Shown one piece after another: positions 1 to 5,454 of a stretch of 7,291 nucleotides of DNA; the first letter of the stretch is position 1, and each line of letters opens with the position of its first letter. The notes beneath the pieces are model-generated. The model did not search any database. It was not told the DNA's origin and saw only the letters and a program-made list of their open reading frames with translations. Position numbers and translations under genes: made by a program. The DNA comes from Candidatus Sivonenia alaskensis PMM_0068 (GTDB lineage Bacteria; Cyanobacteriota; Cyanobacteriia; Gloeobacterales; PMM-0068): NCBI GenBank assembly GCA_949127685.1, contig CASBPW010000341.1:1-7291 (forward strand), given 5' to 3'.

Positions 1-118
1 CTATCTGCACTCAAAGTAGAAGCCTGAAGCACCCAATATACAACAAATATATTCCGCTCCCAATGTGGGATAGCTCAGAAATTCTGATTGATGGAAATTT
101 GTTCGGACAAGGGGAAGG
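1..118. other. Non-coding 3' flank of the membrane protein gene with two small hairpins
   Basis: No gene is supported here. Reading on the minus strand, this is the region downstream of the membrane protein stop codon. It holds two small inverted repeats: TCAGAAATTCTGA at 75-87 (two 6-base arms around one base) and TCCCA-ATG-TGGGA at 58-70. Either could form a short hairpin in the 3' untranslated RNA, but neither is followed by a T-run on the minus strand, so I do not call a terminator. Confidence 0.4.
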
Positions 119-1312
119 TCACTCTGTTCCTTCGGGACTAAGATCCTTGTCATCTCGTTCACCCTGATTGACCTCCACCATTAATCCTGAAGAGCCCTGA
201 ATTTCAATATTTCTATCCAGGATATCCTTTAAGTAAACGGCAATCATTATGTTAAATGATATGTATAACATGCTGAGATTCCTTAACTCGTCTCTATAAC
301 AAAACAGTGTGAAGAGAGGGATAGTAATAGCTAAAGCAAATAATGAATGTTGTTTAATAGGTCGCTCAAGAGATGGCCAAGATTTAAATATAATAATGAA
401 CAGAGCCAGTAGGATGAAGATAGAGAAACCTTTCGGCAAGTACATACCATAAGTCCACTCAAAGCTGAAAAGATAATCGAGCGGATGTAAATAGAATTTA
501 ATATTATCCACTAGCTGATAATCCATATTACTACCTGGGTTCTTTGCGTATGTTGATTTGCCTATAAAATTAACTATGGCTGCAATAAAAATATTAGAAC
601 TGATAAACATCAGAAGTTTAAAGCGAGACATAAAAGCTTGAACTAGCGGGATAAGGGCGAGAATAAAGAGAGGGAATGACTCCTTATTTAATGTGGCTAC
701 TAATGTGATTGGAAGAATCCAAATATAGCGTTTGTGAAGAGTTAAAAGGAATGCTATAGACATAAACATTAGTTCGAAGAAGTCGTAAAAATAACCTCCT
801 CTTGTAAAAATAATAGGTAAGATTAAAGCGAAGCAGATTGGTGCTAGCGTTCCAGAAATATTACTCTTAGATACTTCAGTACAAACTTCTTTCAGTAGAA
901 ACATAGAAATTAGTAATGAAGCAAAAGTTATTATATAGACAATAGAATAACGAAACATATATTCTGGTTTGAGGCTTCCCTTCCTTGCAGGCTTATATAA
1001 ATCAAACGGACATTGCCAAAAACCATAATTCGTGCAATTGTCGTTAAGATTTTTGGAAATATTTACAATTTCTTCCCTGATACTGGGTGAGATTTCTTTA
1101 TCAAGAAAATTTGCAATTTGAGGAATAAGCTGTCGGTAAACAGCTGGTCTATAAGCCGTTCCGTCTAACATCAGATCTATAGAGAATCGTGGGTCAGTAT
1201 CTCTAAAAGCCCATTTAGCAAAATAGCCATTGAAAGAGGCTGCTGCAACGATAAAGTAGGCAAATACTAACAGAAAAGTTGTCGAAATCTGTCCTAATTT
1301 AGCGGTTTTCAT
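119..1312 (-). CDS. Polytopic inner-membrane protein of unknown function, possibly GT-C-like
   Basis: This encodes a 397-residue integral membrane protein. About ten hydrophobic segments can be seen, near residues 11-28, 121-140, 154-170, 174-192, 195-207, 213-228, 232-250, 294-310, 322-338 and 345-361. A long polar loop (about 30-118) follows the first segment and carries RPAVYRQLIP at 55-64. Later charged motifs are NKES at 209-212 and RDELRNL at 340-346. Short charged motifs between membrane helices resemble bacterial GT-C-type glycosyltransferase-like proteins, but no catalytic residue can be assigned, so that is only a suggestion. The hydrophilic tail (about 365-397) is acidic. The ATG at 1310-1312 follows a purine-rich stretch (AAAGAGAG) that could serve as a ribosome binding site. 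The gene stands alone between non-coding regions. By hand count, 781-840 has 19 G+C in 60, against 35 in 60 at 3241-3300, so composition differs from the neighbours and suggests transfer or weak selection. The reading frame is certain; the function is not known. Confidence 0.8.
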   Translation of the reverse strand: MKTAKLGQISTTFLLVFAYFIVAAASFNGYFAKWAFRDTDPRFSIDLMLDGTAYRPAVYRQLIPQIANFLDKEISPSIREEIVNISKNLNDNCTNYGFWQCPFDLYKPARKGSLKPEYMFRYSIVYIITFASLLISMFLLKEVCTEVSKSNISGTLAPICFALILPIIFTRGGYFYDFFELMFMSIAFLLTLHKRYIWILPITLVATLNKESFPLFILALIPLVQAFMSRFKLLMFISSNIFIAAIVNFIGKSTYAKNPGSNMDYQLVDNIKFYLHPLDYLFSFEWTYGMYLPKGFSIFILLALFIIIFKSWPSLERPIKQHSLFALAITIPLFTLFCYRDELRNLSMLYISFNIMIAVYLKDILDRNIEIQGSSGLMVEVNQGERDDKDLSPEGTE

Positions 1313-1429
1313 TTTTTCTCTCTTTCGACTTTGAGTTCAACTAGGATACCCAGGGTGAACGCATTTTATTACTAAAACACATGATGGGTGAAAGTTTCGC
1401 ACTTTTTTGAATTTTACTGACTAGGCGTC

Positions 1430-1452
1430 AAAGCCCTGCTGGGAAAGGCTTT
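1430..1452. repeat. Inverted repeat AAAGCC / GGCTTT
   Basis: AAAGCC at 1430-1435 and GGCTTT at 1447-1452 are perfect six-base arms around an 11-base loop. The site lies about 120 bases upstream of the membrane protein start on the minus strand. There is no T-run on either side, so a terminator role is not supported. Confidence 0.3.
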
Positions 1453-1595
1453 CGGGAATTGGATGCGTTTACCTTGATCCCTAAAATATATAGTAACAGC
1501 CAAAGCAGTTAGTCCGCTATTCTATAGAATGTGCTCCATCGCATCTCGTAAACAATCAAACTGGTTTAGGTGTTTGCAAATTCGGCTTTTTCAGC

Positions 1596-1631
1596 GTTCG
1601 ACTGAGGCTTCGACGTTAAGCTCAGCCGAAC
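1596..1631 (-). repeat. 36-base imperfect palindrome, probable dispersed cyanobacterial repeat
   Basis: The outer arms GTTCGACTGAG (1596-1606) and CTCAGCCGAAC (1621-1631) pair at 10 of 11 positions. An inner CTT/AAG pair leaves one bulged base and a seven-base loop. On plus-strand RNA the odd pair is an A-C mismatch; on minus-strand RNA it becomes a G-U pair, giving about 14 paired positions. It lies about 180 bases beyond the minus-strand DCC-family stop. I recall similar GTTCGACTGAG/CTCAGCCGAAC hairpins as dispersed repeats between genes in bacterial genomes including cyanobacteria, but copy number cannot be judged from this window. Confidence 0.55.
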
Positions 1632-1718
1632 CCTGCACGCCGAAGTCCAAGACCAGCACCTCTCAATTTTGTTTAGGTCTGACGAATAGCACACTTCACA
1701 CCCAGCTTACTCAATTAG

Positions 1719-1742
1719 CCCCCCTCTGCACGCAGAGAGGGG
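1719..1742 (-). repeat. Strong GC-rich hairpin downstream of the DCC-family gene
   Basis: On the minus strand, CCCCTCTCTGC and GCAGAGGGGGG are separated by two bases. With the loop opened to four bases this gives a 10-bp stem containing one G-U pair. It starts about 68 bases after the stop of the minus-strand gene at 1811-2224, so it could mark the 3' end of the amidotransferase/DCC transcript. No U-tract follows, so it is not a textbook intrinsic terminator; it may act as an RNA-stabilising end or be another repeat. Confidence 0.45.
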
Positions 1743-1810
1743 AATGCGTATGCCATTATAGAATCTGGATTTACTCTTCCTCTCCGTAAATTAGGCGGTT
1801 GGGAGGTCGG

Positions 1811-2224
1811 TCATGCCTTGCAGTCTACGCACACTGGATAGGATGACTGATAAGTCGTCGAACGTTTGCCAAAAAGGGTGTAGCGATTGTCTCGGACCTG
1901 GGCATACACTCCATCTCCCAAAAGTTTCATCCCTGGGAGCGCTCGGTAGGCTTGAATAAAAACCGCTCCCATCGGTAGTAAACGGGCGATTTCTTCTGCG
2001 GCTTGACTACCTTGCCAGCGCTGTGACCGCTCATTTAGAACATCCTCTTTCAAGAGGATCATGCCCATTTCACAGTCTGCTGGAGTGATTCCAAACTGGG
2101 CTAACCCTTGTGTATCCTGCATGGGCAGGTATAGAAACAAATGCCCTTGGTCGAGTTTTTCCAGTAACTGTACCAAGGTGACACAAAGGTTGCAGTTGCC
2201 GTCGAAAATAACCGTGTGTTGCAC
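1811..2224 (-). CDS. DCC-family (DUF393) thiol-disulfide oxidoreductase-like protein
   Basis: This is a 137-residue soluble protein. Its N-terminus reads VIFDGNCNLC, matching the Asp-x-x-Cys-x-x-Cys signature that names the DCC (DUF393) family; the motif cysteines are C11 and C14. A second CxxC pair, C132 and C135, sits at the extreme C-terminus. The family is predicted to have a thioredoxin-like redox role, but no substrate is established from sequence. The start codon is GTG at 2222-2224: an in-frame TAG lies 18 bases upstream with no other start between, and the next internal Met would delete the DCC motif. A weak AGG about six bases upstream overlaps the previous gene's stop. Only 10 bases separate it from the amidotransferase-like gene, which implies one transcript and possibly translational coupling. 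The family call is firm; the redox activity is inferred. Confidence 0.88.
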   Translation of the reverse strand: MQHTVIFDGNCNLCVTLVQLLEKLDQGHLFLYLPMQDTQGLAQFGITPADCEMGMILLKEDVLNERSQRWQGSQAAEEIARLLPMGAVFIQAYRALPGMKLLGDGVYAQVRDNRYTLFGKRSTTYQSSYPVCVDCKA

Positions 2225-2234
2225 AGGGCTTTGC

Positions 2235-3041
2235 CTAGCTCGCTACTTCTATCGTACGTAAAGAACGCTGTTTCCGTCGGGCCGCACACACTTGATAGAA
2301 CTCTTCAAAGACGATGCTTCCTTCCACCCGTCCATCTTCCCATTGGCCATTCAGCCATTCGGGATGCCATTGAATCCCCACAATCCACTCTTCTGCATTG
2401 ATGCGCTCATAGGCTTCGGTAATGCCATCGGGGGCTTTGGCAATCGGTTTAAGGTCTGGTGCTAAGTTCTTAACGGCTTGATGGTGGACGGTATTCACTA
2501 GAATTTCAGGGGAAGGATAGAGGTTCCCGAGCCAAGAAGAAGGAACTAAATGCACCGGATGCGCTATTTGGTCGTACCGTTCTCCGCAGCGATGCTGTAG
2601 GGTTTCCGGCTGTTGGGTATTGATGTCTTGGTATAGACTGCCGCCTAGAGCGACATTAATGACTTGGGCTCCGCGACAAATGCCTAACATCGGCAAGCCG
2701 AGCGTTCTGGTTGCTTGAATAAGCCGAAATTCATAGTTATCACGAATGGCATCGCCTTGCCAGTCCTCGTGGAGGGGCTCTTCTCCATAGGCCAGAGGAG
2801 AAACATCAGCCCCTCCAGAAAAGATCACCCCGTCTAAACCTTCCAATACCAAATAGGCCCCTTCGTCACTTTTGAGATCGATCAAAGGAGTCGGAATCGC
2901 TCCGCTCCGGGCAATAGAAAGAACCATTTCTTCTTCTACATAGTGGAGGGTTTTCCCCTGGAATAAGGCCCGTTCTGAATCCGGATGGGAAAAAGAAACA
3001 GAAATACCGATACGTAGGGGAGAAGATTTTAGAAGATTCAT
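2235..3041 (-). CDS. Class I glutamine amidotransferase-like hydrolase, peptidase C26 (gamma-glutamyl-GABA hydrolase type)
   Basis: This is a 268-residue cytosolic protein of the class I glutamine amidotransferase fold. Visible landmarks are a glycine-rich FSGGADVSP (74-82), the nucleophile elbow MLGICRGAQVINVALGG (118-134) with catalytic Cys122, NTVHHQAV (183-190), and GIQWHPEW (222-229) giving His226 and Glu228 of the Cys-His-Glu triad. This layout and length match the C26 family that includes PuuD, which hydrolyses the gamma-glutamyl bond of gamma-glutamyl-GABA in putrescine breakdown. Other members act on other gamma-glutamyl compounds, and no putrescine pathway partners are nearby, so the substrate stays open. 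The C-terminus is a basic tail (about 254-262). The ATG at 3039-3041 has no clear Shine-Dalgarno sequence. It leads a probable two-gene unit with the DCC-family gene, and a GTA-N8-TAC palindrome lies 10 bases upstream of its start. Confidence 0.9.
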   Translation of the reverse strand: MNLLKSSPLRIGISVSFSHPDSERALFQGKTLHYVEEEMVLSIARSGAIPTPLIDLKSDEGAYLVLEGLDGVIFSGGADVSPLAYGEEPLHEDWQGDAIRDNYEFRLIQATRTLGLPMLGICRGAQVINVALGGSLYQDINTQQPETLQHRCGERYDQIAHPVHLVPSSWLGNLYPSPEILVNTVHHQAVKNLAPDLKPIAKAPDGITEAYERINAEEWIVGIQWHPEWLNGQWEDGRVEGSIVFEEFYQVCAARRKQRSLRTIEVAS

Positions 3042-3050
3042 AGAGGCTAG

Positions 3051-3064
3051 GTAGATTCTATTAC
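3051..3064. promoter_or_regulatory. Predicted NtcA-type operator, GTA-N8-TAC
   Basis: GTAGATTCTATTAC matches the consensus of the cyanobacterial nitrogen regulator NtcA exactly in its six defined bases. It lies 9 bases upstream of the minus-strand amidotransferase start, overlapping a possible -10 (TAGAAT, 3055-3060, minus), a position more typical of repression. For the plus-strand gene at 3137 it is 28 bases before a TATTAT -10, slightly farther than the usual 20-24 for activation. Six fixed bases occur by chance about once in 4 kb, so this is only suggestive. Confidence 0.35.
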
Positions 3065-3092
3065 CTGTTACTTTACGCGATGTTCGGTGAAG

Positions 3093-3098
3093 TATTAT
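3093..3098 (+). promoter_or_regulatory. Possible -10 element for the hypothetical gene
   Basis: TATTAT lies 38 bases upstream of the ATG at 3137 in the 95-base divergent intergenic region. The only -35-like sequence is weak (TTACTT at 3068-3073, 19-base spacer), so the promoter may be activator dependent or not real. Confidence 0.3.
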
Positions 3099-3136
3099 GA
3101 TGCGGCCTTTGCCCAGAGTGTGGTCAGTTCCCTTTC

Positions 3137-3661
3137 ATGCCGACCGATAGTGCCCTTGCAGAATTTTATGAACAGACTTTGTGCTGGTTGGGAAGGCCAC
3201 GAGAGTCCTATCGTTTGCTGAGCGAATCAGTGATTCCGCGTTTGGCTACCTGGGTCCGAGGGACGGTGGAAGACCGCTCTGTAAAAGACTGGCAGCCAGA
3301 AGATATCGAGCCGATTCTGTTTCCCGTTGCTCAAATTGGCAATGATGCGACCGTTTTATCCTGCGAAGCCTTGCTACTCTGTGGCAGTGGCAGTTACTAT
3401 AACCCCTGTGATGTAGCGATTTTTGTCTTTGTGCAACGTCCAGAAGAGCGTTTTAGCGAATTGTGTGTCCGGATCCGCACTACCCAAGCTCAGGTTTTAC
3501 GAGGTCCTTCTGTGAGTGTTGGGGAGGTCAATCTGACAAGAAAAGAACGAGACTATATCAATACGAAATTCCTGATTTGGCCCCACAATCTGAAGCTCAG
3601 TGAATCAGACACGATGGTAGCCCAGGGATTTGCTTTGATTCAGTTAGAGATAGCTCCCTAG
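3137..3661 (+). CDS. Hypothetical soluble protein, 174 residues
   Basis: I do not recognise this protein. It has no signal peptide or membrane segment and reads as a compact cytosolic alpha/beta protein. A helical N-terminus (about 5-40, with CWLGRPRESYRLL) is followed by an acidic linker (44-59), then alternating hydrophobic stretches suggestive of strands: 73-82, 92-99, 108-113, 144-148 and 163-172. Five cysteines (16, 76, 82, 91, 110) are scattered without a metal-binding spacing. The YYNPCDVAIFVFVQRPEERF stretch (87-106) is the most distinctive part to search with. The ATG at 3137 has no Shine-Dalgarno sequence ahead of it, as is common in cyanobacteria. It is transcribed divergently from the amidotransferase unit and codirectionally with the methyltransferase, about 180 bases apart. 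Its codon composition fits the neighbourhood, so I think it is a real gene of unknown function. Confidence 0.75.
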   Translation: MPTDSALAEFYEQTLCWLGRPRESYRLLSESVIPRLATWVRGTVEDRSVKDWQPEDIEPILFPVAQIGNDATVLSCEALLLCGSGSYYNPCDVAIFVFVQRPEERFSELCVRIRTTQAQVLRGPSVSVGEVNLTRKERDYINTKFLIWPHNLKLSESDTMVAQGFALIQLEIAP

Positions 3662-3738
3662 GGCATGATGCACATCTTTGCCAAGCCCCCCAAATCGGTA
3701 CGACCTCAATTTGATCTAAAAACGGCCGCATACCCCAC

Positions 3739-3777
3739 AGCTCACTGTGATTGGGTGTTCAGTTTTAGAGGTGAGCT
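3739..3777 (+). repeat. Perfect 7-base inverted repeat upstream of the methyltransferase
   Basis: AGCTCAC (3739-3745) and GTGAGCT (3771-3777) are exact complements around a 25-base loop. The structure lies between the hypothetical gene's stop and the proposed methyltransferase promoter. It could be a weak 3' hairpin of the former or a bipartite regulator site for the latter. There is no T-run after it. Confidence 0.35.
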
Positions 3778-3821
3778 ATAGACAATCAGAAGTATCAGAC
3801 TTTCTTTTCCTGAACTCACGT

Positions 3822-3827
3822 TACAAT
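3822..3827 (+). promoter_or_regulatory. Candidate -10 box for the methyltransferase
   Basis: TACAAT is a good -10 match. A transcript starting 6-8 bases downstream (about 3833-3835) would begin only about 8-11 bases before the proposed ATT/TTG starts at 3843-3844, giving an almost leaderless mRNA. The -35 is poor (TTTCTT at 3801-3806, 15-base spacer). If real, it supports translation starting well upstream of the ATG at 3999. Confidence 0.35.
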
Positions 3828-3842
3828 TAGACTGTAGTTGCT

Positions 3843-4589
3843 ATTGTTCATCCAGTTAAAAAATACCTGCCTTTATTTTTTCTGGGGTTTGCGCTGACTG
3901 CTTGTGGTGCAACTTCTGCCCCTGTCATCTTTTCTCCTACAGCTCCGGTCTACGAAGAAAAGGTCCTTCATGACCCCGATGGTATCGGCAAGTTCTACAT
4001 GGGCCGTGAGATTGCCAACGTCATGGGGTTCGATGGAGCTGGTTGGTTAGAGCGGCCTAGCCGCGAAATAACGGAACAACCGGATCGAGTGATTAAGAGT
4101 CTTAATCTTAAACCTACCGATGTGGTCGCCGATATTGGGGCAGGCACAGGCTATTTCAGCTTCCGAATCAGCCCTGTCGTCTCTCAGGGGAAAGTGTTAG
4201 CCGTTGACGTCCAACCAGAGATGATTAAGGTTCTGAATGGACTCAAAAGAGACCGTAAAATCAGCAATGTCCAGCCCATTCAAGGCACAATTACTAACCC
4301 TAATTTGCCTACAGCGGCCGTGGATTTGGTCCTGATGGTGGATACCTATCATGAGTTTTCGCATCCACGGGAAATGATGCAGGCCATTGTTAAGAGCCTA
4401 AAACCAGGTGGACGGGTGGTTCTCCTCGAATATCGGGGCGAGGACCCGAATGTACCGATTAAACTTGTTCATAAAATGACCCAAAACCAAGTCCGCAAAG
4501 AGATGGCCGCTGTTCAATTAATCTGGAAAGAAACAAAGGACTTTCTACCTTATCAGCACCTCCTGATTTTCGAAAAATCGGCTGCCTAG
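3843..4589 (+). CDS. Putative lipoprotein SAM-dependent class I methyltransferase, start non-canonical
   Basis: The core is a Rossmann-fold methyltransferase: VADIGAGTGYF (motif I, about residues 95-105), LAVDVQPEM with acidic D122 for the SAM ribose, DTYHEF (about 167-172), and LKPGGRVVLLEY (about 186-197). The first ATG is at 3999, but the same frame is open back to 3831. It encodes HDPDGIGKFY directly before MGREIA, which I recall as part of the conserved N-terminal block of this family that continues to GAGWLERPSRE. Farther upstream it encodes KKYLPLFFLGFALTACG, a textbook lipoprotein signal peptide with lipobox LTAC and lipidated Cys21 (codon 3903-3905). No ATG, GTG or TTG is in frame between the upstream TAG (3828-3830) and 3999. 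I give the ATT at 3843 as a tentative start (248 residues). The alternative is TTG at 3838 or 3844 joined through a one-base insertion at the A6 run (3858-3863). The methyl acceptor is unknown. Enzyme class is firm, export is likely, the start is uncertain. Confidence 0.8.
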   Translation: MVHPVKKYLPLFFLGFALTACGATSAPVIFSPTAPVYEEKVLHDPDGIGKFYMGREIANVMGFDGAGWLERPSREITEQPDRVIKSLNLKPTDVVADIGAGTGYFSFRISPVVSQGKVLAVDVQPEMIKVLNGLKRDRKISNVQPIQGTITNPNLPTAAVDLVLMVDTYHEFSHPREMMQAIVKSLKPGGRVVLLEYRGEDPNVPIKLVHKMTQNQVRKEMAAVQLIWKETKDFLPYQHLLIFEKSAA

Positions 4590-4642
4590 AGGCATGATCT
4601 ATCTCGTCCCTCCGCGATTATGCAATCGAAACTGGCGATAGG

Positions 4643-4662
4643 CTCCCCTTATATAAGAGGAG
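4643..4662 (-). terminator. Hairpin spanning the surE stop codon
   Basis: On the minus strand, CTCCTCTT and AAGGGGAG flank an ATAT loop, an 8-bp stem with one G-U pair. The central CTTATATAAG is a perfect palindrome, and the surE TAA (4649-4651) lies inside the structure. It sits between convergent genes, where a transcript end is expected, but no T-run follows on the minus strand. On the plus strand the G-U pair becomes a C-A mismatch. A smaller plus-strand hairpin, CGATT-ATGC-AATCG, lies at 4615-4628 after the methyltransferase stop. Confidence 0.4.
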
Positions 4663-5428
4663 AAGTCTCCAAGCCCCAATCCATCCAACGATTAAATCCC
4701 GGACCATCGGAAAGGTCAAAGTGGAGAGGCGTGACCGAAATATAGTTACTACGCACAGCCCATACATCGGTGCCTGGTTTTTCTTCAGATTCTTGGGCAA
4801 TACCGGCTAACCAATAGTAGGTTTTACCTCTAGGATCTGTCCTTTTTTCAAAGATATCGGTGTAGCGTCGCACCCCGAGTTGGGTAAGAACAGGGCCACA
4901 AATGTCTTCCTCGGCAATAGCCGGAACATTGATGTTGAGCAGGAAACCACCACTGACAGGTTTTTGGGCCAAGTCTTTGATAAATCGGGAAATAAATCGA
5001 GCAGCAGGTCCAAAGTCATCAGCACTGTAGCTCACTAGAGAAACCGCCAAACTTGGAAACCCTTCCAGGGTTCCTTCCATCGCCGCAGAGACCGTTCCAG
5101 AGTAAAGGACATCCGTCCCCAGGTTAGCGCCCCGATTAATTCCGGAAATTACCAAGTCCGGCTTTTGTGCTAAAAGCGCATCCAAGCCCAGTTTGACGCA
5201 ATCTGAAGGCGTTCCACTGACGGCATAGACCAAAGCTCCTGCCGGGAACAAATCATCAATGCGGTCAACCCTGAGCGGTTTATGCAGCGTAAGGGCATGA
5301 CCTGTAGCGGAACGTTCCCGATCAGGGCAAACTACGGTGACTTCGTGTTCATTCTGGACCAAAGCCTGAACCAGCGCACGGACTCCTGGTGCGTAAACCC
5401 CGTCATCATTGCTGACTAAAATGCGCAT
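4649..5428 (-). CDS. surE: 5'/3'-nucleotidase SurE
   Basis: SurE is a cytosolic metal-dependent phosphatase that removes phosphate from nucleoside 5'- and 3'-monophosphates. The 259-residue protein begins MRILVSNDDG, the family hallmark, supplying metal ligands Asp8 and Asp9. Ser40 in PDRERSATGHA and Asn98 in SGINRGANLG complete the expected metal site. GTPSDCV (72-78) and YSGTVSAAMEG (109-119) are further conserved blocks. Length matches the family (about 250-270), and the start is fixed because the signature begins at residue 1. Its ATG lies 26 bases after the purC stop with no obvious promoter between, so it is probably the second gene of a purC-surE transcript. This pairs purine synthesis with nucleotide turnover. 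The 3' end converges on the methyltransferase with a 59-base gap, and a hairpin covers the stop codon. Confidence 0.96.
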   Translation of the reverse strand: MRILVSNDDGVYAPGVRALVQALVQNEHEVTVVCPDRERSATGHALTLHKPLRVDRIDDLFPAGALVYAVSGTPSDCVKLGLDALLAQKPDLVISGINRGANLGTDVLYSGTVSAAMEGTLEGFPSLAVSLVSYSADDFGPAARFISRFIKDLAQKPVSGGFLLNINVPAIAEEDICGPVLTQLGVRRYTDIFEKRTDPRGKTYYWLAGIAQESEEKPGTDVWAVRSNYISVTPLHFDLSDGPGFNRWMDWGLETSPLI

Positions 5429-5454
5429 GGGTCCATTAAACCTGATGGAGGGTA

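Larger units (their letters stand above)
1313..1810. other. 498-base intergenic region with three inverted repeats, no supported gene
   Basis: This stretch separates the 5' end of the membrane protein gene from the 3' end of the DCC-family gene, both on the minus strand. It must hold the promoter of the former and the transcript end of the latter. I see no convincing -35/-10 pair; TATCCT (1343-1348, minus) is a possible -10. Three hairpin-forming repeats (1430-1452, 1596-1631, 1719-1742) are listed separately. A perfect 12-base palindrome, ATTCTATAGAAT, lies at 1519-1530. A plus-strand reading frame at 1529-1789 runs through two of the hairpins and has low-complexity Ser/Thr/Gln-rich content, so I do not call it a gene. 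Confidence 0.6.

Noticed and set aside
1523..1764. Eight-base direct repeat TATAGAAT at 1523-1530 and 1757-1764, like a target-site duplication around a small element
   Set aside because: An 8-base AT-rich match within 500 bases is expected by chance, and the segment between has no terminal inverted repeats.
1529..1789. Plus-strand 86-codon reading frame in the intergenic region
   Set aside because: It reads through two hairpin repeats, has no ribosome binding site, and encodes a low-complexity Ser/Thr/Gln/Leu-rich sequence without domain character.
2061..2401. Short plus- and minus-strand reading frames overlapping the DCC-family and amidotransferase genes
   Set aside because: They are out-of-frame shadows of two well-supported genes with recognisable motifs.
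3657..4599. Similar sequence after two stop codons: CCTAGGGCATGAT at 3657-3669 and CCTAGAGGCATGAT at 4585-4598
   Set aside because: The match is short, needs a one-base gap, and partly reflects the shared TAG stop; no third copy or structure supports it.
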